From Chara braunii (lineage: Eukaryota > Streptophyta > Charophyceae > Charales > Characeae), in assembly GCA_003427395.1 (NCBI GenBank), contig BFEA01000117.1:1440343-1472150 (forward strand): 31,808 nt of DNA. Reading direction: 5' to 3'. Below, piece by piece: positions 22,244 through 29,560 of this stretch. The position numbers were made by a program, and so were the translations under genes. The notes beneath the pieces are model-generated. The model saw only the letters and a program-made list of their open reading frames with translations, was not told the DNA's origin and did no database searches. The stretch's first letter is position 1; each line of letters begins with the position of its first letter.

Positions 22244-22451
22244 AGATTGTTTTTTTTTTTTTTTCTGTTGTTGAAAGGTAATAATAAAAAAAAACGACCG
22301 CGTTAAAATCGCGATCTGTCAGTGATTAACGAGAGACTGAGAAGTCGTGTTTCATAGATTGCCTCTTTTTTTTTTTTTTTTGAAGATTGGCTAATTTTTG
22401 GGCTGTAGTTTTACGTGTCAAACTCGATATCGGGATAAGTTCACTTCTCAC

Positions 22452-22565
22452 TTCAGGAAATACTAACACTAGGACTTTTTATTACTTTTATATGGACGTA
22501 ATTGCAGTCAGATGCGTCCAGAATCGGCCGTAAATGTCGGCATATATATATAAGATAGAGCTACC
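22452..22565. mobile_element. MITE-like family M2, partial copy
   Basis: TTCAGGAAATACTAACACTA at the left matches the family end seen at 6934 and 24632. The interior has a GCAGTCAGATGCGTCCAGAA and CGGCCGTAAATGTC segment as in the other copies. The right terminal repeat is not recognisable; TA-repeat follows. Confidence 0.45.
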
Positions 22566-22995
22566 GTACTGCGTGTACGGCCTAATTACTAGTATTATTG
22601 CTAATTAAGACTGCAATTTAATGACCAATTACAAGTAATTTTAATATAGTATAGTTTTTTTTTTTTTTTCCTCTCGTTTTTGTTTTCTCTCTCTCTTTTT
22701 TTTTTGTAGTTTTATTTTTTTGTTATTTATTTTTCAGTAAGTTGTCAATTGCATTGTCGTACATCTTACGTACAAGGGCAGCCACGTGGATGACAGGGTG
22801 AGCACTGGCGTGTTACAAGGACCCACTTGCACGCAGCGAAAAGGAAAAGAGGTAAAGTAAAGGAGGAGGAAACCAAACGTCACAGAGGCCAATAGAAAGA
22901 GAAAGGGATTCAGTCAAAGAAAGGACAAGGGAAGAGGAAGGCTTATCAGTCAAACACCAAATAACACACACACCATCTTTTTATGTATATATAAT
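22566..22995. other. AT-rich stretch
   Basis: T-tracts at 22647-22668 and 22697-22706, TA-rich segments, then A/G-rich sequence (22838-22940). No gene. Confidence 0.5.
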
Positions 22996-23250
22996 CTCTC
23001 TGCCTACGGTTTTACCGGGCAGTTCTGTTTGTGACGATATATATATATGACGATATATATATGTATGGCTGGCCTTGTACGTAAGAGGTGACGAACAGGT
23101 GGGGCTTTCCTTCCTTACTTCTTTTTCTTTTTCTTGTTTTGTTTTTCCGCCTTTGTATATATATATATATCGTCATATAGCCGCTCAACCTACATCCACG
23201 TGGGCGGCCTTGTACGCAAGAGGTTTTGAACAGGGGGAGTCTTGTAAGGA
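22996..23250. repeat. AT-microsatellite-associated repeats
   Basis: CTCTGCCTACGGTTTTACCG then GGGCAGTTCTGTTTGTGACG and an (AT)n run (22996-23050) match two further copies at 23380-23518. Separately, GGCCTTGTACG-AAGAGGT at 23071 recurs at 23205, 134 bp later, each followed by GAACAGG-GGG. Confidence 0.8.
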
Positions 23251-23315
23251 AGAAGATAAAAAATGAATTGATTTTTTTTTTTTTTTTTTGCCTTTTGCGC
23301 TCTGATATCTTTGTG

Positions 23316-23705
23316 AGTCGGTGAAACTCCGACGAAACAGTTTGTCACAGCCCCTCGTTTGTTGTCTTCTTCTCTCTCTCTCTGCCTACGGTTTACCGGG
23401 CAGTTCTGTTTGTGACGATATATATATATATATTGTCACAGCCCCTCGTTTGTTGTCCTCTTCTCTCTCTCTGCCTACGGTTTACCGGGCAGTTCTGTTT
23501 GTGACGATATATATATATCAAACAGAACTGCCCCAGGCTGCGCTGCGCGCCTATTGCTAGGCTATTGCTGTAAATAAAGGTACTAGGGGCCCTCTGCCCC
23601 ACTCGAAAAAAAGAGAGAAACCGTATGGGCAGAGAGCGAGGGAGAAGAGGACCACAAACGAGGAGGGATTGTGACAAAAAACTGTTTCGTCGGAGTTTCA
23701 CCGAC
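23316..23705. mobile_element. Foldback element with ~80-bp inverted arms
   Basis: The left arm begins AGTCGGTGAAACTCCGACGA at 23316. The right arm (to 23705) is its reverse complement with small changes, extending through ACAGTTT-GTCACA, CTCGTTTGT and the CTCTGCC-TACGGTTT segment. Inside, the piece from GTCACAGCCCC to the (AT)n run is tandemly duplicated (23344-23433, 23434-23518). A short complement, AAACAGAACTGCCCC, follows at 23520. No open frame. The GTCGG-CCGAC end is shared with repeat family R1. Confidence 0.75.
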
Positions 23706-23996
23706 TGACTGATCAGAAAGGAGGCAGGCTGAACCCTCTACACTGTGCGGAGTCCCCTACCTAACTAATTACACTCAGTAAGTGATATGATAATCGACCT
23801 TAACCCCGGTCGGTTGTGGGTAAGCGCCAACGACTGACTGCTACATACTGTATATATGCCAAACGCGAGCGAGGCTACCCACAAAACGGTCCGTGTAATG
23901 TAAATATTCCGTGTCATATTAAAAAAAAGAAAAAAAAAGAAAAAAAAGTTAAAAGAACCGTGTCATAATGTAACTTGGGAAAAAAACAAACACACA

Positions 23997-24027
<31 letters not shown>

Positions 24028-24036
24028 GGAAAAAGG
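23706..24036. other. Repeat-end sequence and A-rich tracts
   Basis: GGAGGCAGGCTGAACCCT and TGTGCGGAGTCCCC (about 23720-23757) relate this part to the R1 family. From 23920 to 24027 come A-runs and a CA microsatellite. No gene. Confidence 0.5.
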
Positions 24037-24226
24037 ATCGATGATCGATCGGATTAATTTGATCAATGTGTGTGTGTGTGTGCGTGTGCACGCGCGCCTG
24101 CGCACACACACAAAAAAATGAAAAACATGAAAACCAGATCGATGATTGATCGATTGAATCGATCGAATCCATTGGATCGATATCGATCGATCGAATCGAT
24201 TGGATCGATATCGATCGATCGAATCC
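24037..24226. repeat. GATC-rich palindromic tandem repeat
   Basis: A 28-bp unit, CGAATC-ATTGGATCGATA then TCGATCGAT, is present twice (24164-24191, 24192-24219) plus a partial third. The same GATCGATGATCGATCG words flank it at 24037. Between them, 24067-24112 is alternating purine/pyrimidine (GT, then GCGC, then CA), near-palindromic. Confidence 0.9.
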
Positions 24227-24239
24227 TCTCTGTGTAAGT

Positions 24240-24391
24240 GCGAGAGAGAGAGGGAGAGAGAGAGAGAGAGACAGTGTGTGTGCGCGAGAGCGCGCGTGTG
24301 TGCGTGTGTGTGGGCGTGTGTGTGTGTGTGTGGGCGTGTGTGTGTGTGTGTGTGTGTATGTGTGTATCTGTGTATCTGCGTGTGTGTGTGA
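24240..24391. repeat. GA and GT/GC compound microsatellite
   Basis: GA-repeat (24240-24269) passes into alternating GT/GC purine-pyrimidine sequence to 24391, interrupted by GTGGGCGTG. Frames through it are Cys/Val repeats. Confidence 0.95.
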
Positions 24392-24631
24392 ACTGCGCGA
24401 GCTCTCTCTCTCGCCCGCCTGGTCGCTCACTCTCTCGCCCGCCCGGCGCCCTCTCCCCCGCCCGCTCGGAGTTGCCTGAAGCATATCACTCGCTCCGCGT
24501 CCGCCTGCCCGCCCGCCCGCCCGCCGCGGACAGGATTCCTCGGGTCCAGGGTACAACTTCCCCACCTTCAGATGGAGCAGACCTGCCCCTATCGTAGTTA
24601 CCACCAGTTAGGCCAGTGAGGCGGAACATGA
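24392..24631. other. GC-rich low-complexity stretch
   Basis: CTCTCTCGCCCGCC-type pieces repeat around 24400-24470 and a CCCG/CCGC run follows at 24500-24530. No gene recognised. Confidence 0.6.
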
Positions 24632-24762
24632 TTCAGGGCATAGTCACAGTAGCACCTTTTCAACTACGCTCTGGACGTGATCGCCGTCAGATCCATCCAG
24701 ATCCGCCCGTAATTTGCAGTCAGATACATCATCGAAAGTGCTAGGGTGAGTATTCCCTCAGA
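24632..24762. mobile_element. MITE-like family M2, most complete copy
   Basis: 131 bp. The left end, TCAGGGCATAGTCACAGTAG, pairs with the right end read on the other strand, TGAGGGAATACTCACCCTAG; about 18 of 23 positions agree. The interior carries CAGATCCATCCAGATCCGCC and GCAGTCAGATACATC. Relatives: 6934, 22452, 29375. Non-coding. Confidence 0.65.
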
Positions 24763-24926
24763 GGAAGAAAGGCGAACGCAAGCAAGAGCATCAACTAATA
24801 TAGCCATCCTCAGTTCGTTTCCAAATTGAATATCGTTTTTCTTCCTGATTTTCTTACAGATTTCCCCCCTGGATGTATCTGGTCTCATTCTACAGTCGAC
24901 GTTTCAAAATCTATCAATCGTGAAGC

Positions 24927-25036
24927 CTACCGTCTTCACCCGAATAGAACGCCCGGTCATTATAGCTGTATCTAGACCGAAAGTTACACCAATACAGCTA
25001 TGATGACCGGGCGTTCTATTCGGGTGAAGACGGTAG
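24927..25036. mobile_element. Family M1 element, copy 3: long near-perfect hairpin
   Basis: 110 bp: 45-bp arms (24927-24971 and 24992-25036) complementary except for about one position, around a 20-bp loop. The outer ends, CTACCGTCTTCACCCGAATA, match copies 1 and 2, but the inner arm (GCCCGGTCAT-ATAGCTGTAT) is unrelated to their interiors. A transcript would fold into a single long hairpin, as in small-RNA-generating MITEs. No coding capacity. Confidence 0.88.
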
Positions 25037-25575
25037 CTTTTAATTGGAAAACCCCACAAACCGTTGAAATCCAGCCGTGTGTCTGAATCCAGATGGAACT
25101 AAATGAACGGGAAATTACTGTATTACACGGGCCCAGTAAGTTTCACGATTATATCTTACGGCTGACATCGGCTGTTACCTTGCTCCTAAAAAAAAAAAAA
25201 GAAAAAAAAAAAAAGGAAAGAAAAATCTGTTACAAAAGTCGAAAAAAAAAAGGTATATTCGTTTGAAAAAGTCGAAGAAACGGATCTTCCTGTAACTCCC
25301 CCTATATCATTTAACTACTTCTGAATCACTAATTACCTACACCAAAAGCAAATCGCAAACTTCGGCGATTTCTTCTCGTCATACCTCACGTCCCACTTTA
25401 TTCAGCAGATTTAATATTTCCTTATTATTTTTAATGTTTTCTTTTTTTAGGACAGGTTCTTGATTTATTTACGTCAGCCTCGAACGCAAAGAGAGGGGGG
25501 GAAAAAAAAGAAAAAAGAAAAAAAACAGTTCCAACTTTTCGACAGATCTTCTTCTTCTTTTTTTTTTTTTTTAAT
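25037..25575. other. A/T-rich non-coding stretch
   Basis: A-runs with G interruptions (25188-25250, 25498-25525) and T-runs (about 25548-25575, the tail of the following U6 copy). No gene. Confidence 0.55.
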
Positions 25576-25682
25576 AATTTGGACCATTTCTCGATTTATG
25601 CGTGTCATCCTTTTCGCGCAGGGGGCATGCTAATCTTCTCTCTCTCTGTATGGTTCCAATTTTCACGGATGTCCTGAAGGAC
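25576..25682 (-). pseudogene. U6 snRNA retropseudogene, near full length (copy 3)
   Basis: Minus strand from 25682: GTCCTTCAGGACATCCG, AAAATTGGAACCATACAGAG, a GA-expanded spacer, GATTAGCATG, GGATGACACGCATAAATCGA, GAAATGGTCCAAATT, then an A-rich tail. Unlike copies 1 and 2 it reaches the U6 3' end. Defects: the ACAGAGA region is lengthened by two extra GA units, GGCCCCTGCGCAAGG is altered, and the terminal U-run is replaced by ATTAAAAA. AGATCTG lies just upstream of the 5' end (complement of 25684-25690) and again beyond the A-tail (about 25545-25551), a plausible 7-bp target-site duplication. This supports LINE-type retroposition. Confidence 0.9.
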
Positions 25683-25844
25683 CAGATCTAATTACCGTCC
25701 ACAAGTCTTGAGAAGAGAGATTCGGAGAGAACACCAGAAAAGGGGTGGGGCTCAAATGACCCCCCCCCCCCCCCTTTTTTCCTTTGTGTTCGACACAAGC
25801 TGTGTGTGTTCTCTTCAGGACGATCGGACAGCCTTTCTTCCAAC

Positions 25845-25885
<41 letters not shown>

Positions 25886-26329
25886 AAGGAAGGGAGGTGG
25901 GTAAGAAAGCCAAATAAGAGGAAAGAATAGCGAAATAACAGAAGGGGGGCAGTATCCAGCCTGGAACTCAAATCGAGCAGTCGATCTCCTTGATCCTCAC
26001 GGACAGTTCTTATTCTTATTGTAGAGCGCCTCTACCACATTTATATCATTCATTTAATATTAGGTTATTTCCTTCTCTGTTGAGTGTGGCCATCACGTTG
26101 ACGGCCTTTTTTTTTCGAGCATCACCTATATTCGTTTTTTTTTTGTTGTTGTTTTTTTCCATATCTTTTATTGCAGTGCGTGAGCATTTCACGATTTGGA
26201 ATGTAAATCTTCCACCGAATTTTTTTTGTCGACAGTCTAAGGATGACAACGACCTTGTCCCCCATTGGCAAAAAATCGAGTTGTCGCTCTCTCTCTCGAG
26301 ATCACACCAACGGATGCACATAGAGGAGG
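25683..26329. other. Non-coding stretch with extreme C-runs
   Basis: C-runs at 25760-25774 (15) and 25846-25884 (39), then T-rich sequence. TTTTATTGCAG near 26166-26176 resembles a 3' splice site but no flanking exon is identifiable. The plus frame 25990-26421 runs through the adapter artefact and is not a gene. Confidence 0.5.
25846..25884. repeat. 39-base poly-C
   Basis: Longest homopolymer in the window; i-motif/G-quadruplex-prone, with assembled length doubtful. Confidence 0.95.
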
Positions 26330-26367
26330 GTGTCGCTTATACACATCTAGATGTGTATAAGAGACAG
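26330..26367. other. Nextera (Tn5 mosaic end) junction adapter, artefact
   Basis: 26349-26367 is an exact 19-bp Tn5 mosaic end, AGATGTGTATAAGAGACAG. The preceding 19 bases are its reverse complement with two mismatches (positions 26330 and 26335). Two mosaic ends tail to tail are the circularisation junction of Nextera mate-pair libraries. The translated peptide YTHLDVYKRQ seen here is the usual signature of this contaminant. It is not biological sequence and marks a possible false join. Confidence 0.97.
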
Positions 26368-26423
26368 GCCATGAACAGCGCCAAGCCATGCAACCGCCAA
26401 TCATCAAGAGCCGCAGATTAATT

Positions 26424-26598
26424 GCCACGTGTCATGTCCAGATCATCTCCTCCTCTAATCCACCGCTGTCAGTTACCACGTGTCAATCATCCAACGCATG
26501 CCACGTGTCAATCATCCGACGCATGCCACGTGTCAATCATCCAAATGCATGCCACGTGTCAATCATCCAGATGCACCGCTGTCAGTTGCCACGTGTCA
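26424..26598. promoter_or_regulatory. Array of six CCACGTGTCA G-box/ABRE-like elements
   Basis: CCACGTGTCA occurs at 26424, 26476, 26501, 26526, 26552 and 26589. The middle four sit in 25-26-bp tandem units of the form GCCACGTGTCAATCATCC plus ACGCAT. CACGTG is the G-box core and ACGTGTC the ABA-responsive element core of land plants, both bound by bZIP factors. The array lies 130-305 bp upstream of the first ATG of the J-domain frame. An AT-rich segment (26655-26685) lies between them and could hold the core promoter. Function is inferred from motif and position only. The same CACGTG hexamer recurs inside the following frame. Confidence 0.65.
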
Positions 26599-26727
26599 CG
26601 CCCTCTTGTCCTGCAATTATTCCATCTCCACCTGCTATCATCGTCAACAGCGGTAATTAAAAAATAATAAAAAAAAAAAAAAGAAATCATCGCATTCTGT
26701 TTGTTCTCGCTGCTGGTATCAGATCAG

Positions 26728-28650
26728 ATGAGATCCTATTACGTCTACCCTCCAGGAGTTAGGCTGAGCTTGGCAGAGGACCACCAAATCCTTTCCCCGC
26801 CTTTCCGCTCAGAGTCCGCGAAACTGTCGAAAACGGCGGCGGCGGGGGCGCGCCCGCCGCCGCCACTTACTAGAAGTCCCCGTTCTGCGCCACGTGGCCG
26901 ACGTCTGTGCATTCAATGCTTGGCCCCTCCTCCTCCTCCTACTCCTCCTCCTCCTCCTCCTCCTCCTCCTCCTCCTCCTCCTCCATCTCCTCCGCGATCT
27001 TCGCCTCCTCCTCCTCCTCGGCTTTCTCCCTCTTCTTCTTGCCGTATTACTTGGGGGGAAGAGGGGAAGTTATGCGGCCACGTAATCAGGGCATGGAGAT
27101 CCGTAATTTTGGGAACCGTCAGTGGAGCGAGCGGCGTCGACATATTTGGCGCGCTTTGGACTGTGGGGTGTGGAGAGCTGGCGTTCGCCCGCCGATCGGG
27201 GGAATCCGAGGGGGAGAAAAGCGGTCGTCCGATCGGCCCACCGTCCAGCAGCTCAGCGGTCGCGGTGTGTGAGTGTTGGGATACCGGTCCGAGCGAGAGA
27301 TGGCCGCCACATGGGAAAAGCGGTCGTCCGATCGGCCGACCGTCTAGCTCAGCGGTCGGGGTGTGTGAGTGTCGGAACACAACGACGGCTGAGTGTCCAC
27401 GTGGCGATCGCAAAAGGACGATCTCAGCGGAATGCGCTGCAAGGGATGTCTTCTGCACGACGTCGATACGGTTGGAGTTTCAAGTGGGAGGAGGCTTGCA
27501 CGGCCGGCCACGTGGCTCTGGTGCCGACCTCCTCGGGCTCCCGACGATAAGATCTGTTGCTGCGGCTGCGACGTCGGGACGCGGCGAGCTCCGCCGCTTG
27601 GCGTCGTCGTCGCGGCCGCGGCAAGTTTCGCGCCAAGTTGCGCCGACAGGGTGCCAGCGGCGACATGGTGCCACGTGCGACCTCGTCGGGCTTCTTCGCT
27701 GGCGGCGAACAACACGTTGGGCGCCATGGTGCCACGTGCAGCAAACTGGTGAGGCGGAGATCGAGGTGGATCTGGACCAGGAGGAGGTGGATAGTCCCTC
27801 CTCCCCCTCCCCCTCCTCCTCCTCCCCCTCCTCCTCCTCCCACTCTTCTTCTTCTACCTCCTCCCCTTCCACCTCTGCTTCCTGGACAAAAAGAGAGAAA
27901 GATCGTGTTGGCGGGGAAACTGAGAATAGTTCCCCTGATCATCAGCATCATCATCATCATCATCAATATGGTCAACAACACCATCATAATCATCATCATC
28001 ATCATCATCACCAATATGATCAACAACAACACCGTCATCATCCTCATCCTCATCATCAGGAATTTGGCGGGAAGGAGAGTGACAGCGATTATGGCCGGAA
28101 GGAGAGTGACAGCGATTATGGCGGGAAGGAGAGTGAGAGTGGCAACTTCAGGTCGTCCCATGCAGGGCAGCAAGATCAGCATGCGGGGCAATGGCATCGC
28201 GAGGGCGATAGGGAGGAGGAGGAGGAGGAGGGGCAGAAGACCGGAGCATGGCGCAATAAGCAACCTGGGCACCATGAGCATCATCAGCATCAGCGTCAGT
28301 CGTTCTATTCGATCTTGGGAGTCGAGGCCAATGTGTCATTGGCGGAGGTGAAGGCCGCGTATCGACAGCTGGCAAGAAAATACCATCCAGATGTGTGCAG
28401 AGATGAAGATTCAGTGCACTGTGCGAGAATGTTCATCGAAATTCAGAAAGCTTACGAGGTCTTGTCCGATCCCACGAAACGGGCGATGTACGATTACGCG
28501 CAGAGAAACCTCCAAGCAGCGTCTCAATGGGGAGGAGGAGGAGGAGGAGGAGGGGGAGGGGGGAGGGAACACAGGGGACCGACGATGCGAAAGGGCCGAA
28601 TCAACCCGTGGGAAGTGGAGGTGCCTGAGTGGATGACTGCAGAGGAACAG
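26728..28650 (+). CDS. Plastid J20-like J-domain co-chaperone, 5'/3' partial model
   Basis: One open frame contains a J-domain encoded at about 28297-28500: SFYSILGV (helix I start), AYRQLARKYHPD (helix II and the HPD loop at 28384-28392 that stimulates Hsp70 ATPase), and FIEIQKAYEVLSDPTKRAMYD (helices III-IV, written in parts: FIEIQKAYEVLS, DPTKRAMYD). This pattern is closest to plant J20/DJC26, a plastid J-protein that hands misfolded DXS to Hsp70. A Gly-run and a WEVEVPEWM segment follow. The exon probably ends at AACAG/GTCAGC (28650); the frame otherwise stops at 28731. Upstream of the J-domain the frame is Pro/Ser runs, a GC-rich middle, then a His/Gln-rich and KESDSDYG-repeat region (27935-28145). 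The first in-frame ATG is 26728, with none until the J-domain, so either the N-terminus is very long or the start lies in another exon. Later exons were not identified. Confidence 0.75.
26928..27030. repeat. CTC trinucleotide microsatellite
   Basis: (CTC)n-rich stretch inside the J-protein frame, read there as Pro and Ser runs; similar (CTC)n at 27796-27845. Also mirrored by Leu- and Gly/Glu-rich shadow frames. Confidence 0.9.
27216..27372. repeat. ~60-bp direct repeat, 99-bp period
   Basis: GAAAAGCGGTCGTCCGATCG then CAGCGGTCG-GGTGTGTGAGTGT occurs at 27216 and 27315. In the J-protein frame it gives two SGRPIG-PSSS segments. Confidence 0.9.
28066..28143 (+). repeat. 27-bp coding repeat (KESDSDYG)
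   Basis: Three 27-bp units encode G(G/R)KES(D/E)S-type nonapeptides directly after the His-rich region. Unit length divisible by three keeps the frame open. Confidence 0.9.
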
Positions 28651-28759
28651 GTCAGCTATTATCTTCTTTTTAATCTCTGCTGCTTGATCTCTTCCACATT
28701 GCCAGCTTGGAACCCTGCTGCCTGTCGTTGATTGCTTGCGTTGTGGACCCCAGGTCCAA

Positions 28760-28876
28760 CTACCGTCTTCCCCCGAACATAACGCTAACGCACCCTTAAA
28801 ATGAATGTATACAAGTTATATTTCTGGCCAGATACAGCCAAAATGAGGGTGCATTGTGTTCGGGGGAGGACGGTAG
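28760..28876. mobile_element. MITE-like palindromic element, family M1, copy 2
   Basis: 117 bp; ends CTACCGTCTTCCCCCGAACA and its complement. The interior is about 80% like copy 1 in the same orientation. Flanked by CAA on both sides, a candidate 3-bp target duplication. It lies about 110 bp after the proposed splice donor of the J-protein gene, so probably within its first recognisable intron. Confidence 0.85.
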
Positions 28877-28920
28877 CAAAGAGGATCCGGATGAAATGCC
28901 TGAATCTCTTAAGTGTTTGT

Positions 28921-28967
28921 GGAGAGGTGCAGGAAATCGAGATTGAACTGCTTTTCTGCATCTCTGC
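28921..28967. repeat. Short foldback element P1, copy B
   Basis: GGAGAGGTGCAGGAAATCGA and TTTTCTGCATCTCTGC arms match copy A (19958-20007), about 45 bp from an M1 element. Confidence 0.65.
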
Positions 28968-29374
28968 TGAGAACATGTCCAGATTCAGACCACTAGTACC
29001 TTTGGCACGTGGGAAAATAGCGGGCCTCCGGTGGGCCGCCGACCTTTTCGGAGGCCGAAACCTCCGAAACGAAACGATGGCCGCCGATCAGATTTATCAA
29101 TGGCAGTCGTCGTCGGGCCCGGCCTCCGTATCTTTAGGAGTTATTTTCGCACGCGGGAAAGGTACTAGTGGTTAATCAAATCCTCTTTGCTCGAGGATTT
29201 TCTAGTCAATACGTCTGGGGCTGTCTGATTGGCTGTGGCTGCTTGGCGCACTGATTGCCATGAGGAAGTGCAATTTTTTTTTTTCTTTCTTTATTTGGGG
29301 GGGGTGGGGATGGAGTGGGGGGATTGGGTGGGTGTACGATGTAAAGTTGTGGAGACCCGGAAATGGAAGCCGCA
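28968..29374. other. Non-coding stretch, possible intron
   Basis: A CACGTG lies near 29008, CCTCCG/GGAGGC inverted words occur at about 29025-29065, and a G/T-rich stretch at 29272-29335. I could not find a downstream J-protein exon here. Confidence 0.45.
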
Positions 29375-29482
29375 CTCATGGCAGACTCACACTACTACGT
29401 AAACTGTGGCCAGATACATCCAGGTATGGCATGAATGCGGTCAGATACATTTGAGATACTGCTAGTGTGAGTACGCCCTCAG
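29375..29482. mobile_element. MITE-like family M2, copy near 29.4 kb
   Basis: 108 bp. Left CTCATGGCAGACTCACACTA pairs with the right end read in reverse, CTGAGGGCGTACTCACACTA. The interior has GGCCAGATACATCCAGG and GCGGTCAGATACATTT, as in 24632-24762. Confidence 0.6.
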
Positions 29483-29560
29483 TCCGGAATGTGGCTGAAT
29501 GGTACTACACACGTGTAACTGTCAATGAAGAGATCACGAGTTCAGATCCTGCAGAATTGG
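29483..29560 (+). repeat. tRNA-like sequence (SINE head or tRNA relic)
   Basis: TGGCTGAATGG (29492-29502) resembles an A-box and GAGTTCAGATCCT (29538-29550) a B-box, 35 bases apart as in tRNA genes and tRNA-derived SINEs. The acceptor stem does not pair well, so I do not call a working tRNA. The plus frame 29467-29865 across it is unlikely to be coding. Confidence 0.4.

Noticed and set aside
23963-24604. 213-codon minus-strand frame with Thr-His repeats
   Set aside because: Translation of the GT/CA and GA microsatellites; no independent coding signal.
25990-26421. 143-codon plus-strand frame
   Set aside because: Contains the Nextera adapter peptide and T-run-encoded Phe stretches.
27424-28290. 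Minus-strand frame of 288 codons opposite the J-protein
   Set aside because: Met/Leu/Gly-rich shadow of CAT and CTC repeats on the coding strand; no domain.
27557-28351. Plus-strand frame of 264 codons overlapping the J-protein frame
   Set aside because: Ile- and Pro-rich translation of the same CAT/CTC repeats in another frame and does not read the J-domain. A short N-terminal exon in this frame (ATG 27665, possible donor near 27748) remains conceivable but unsupported.
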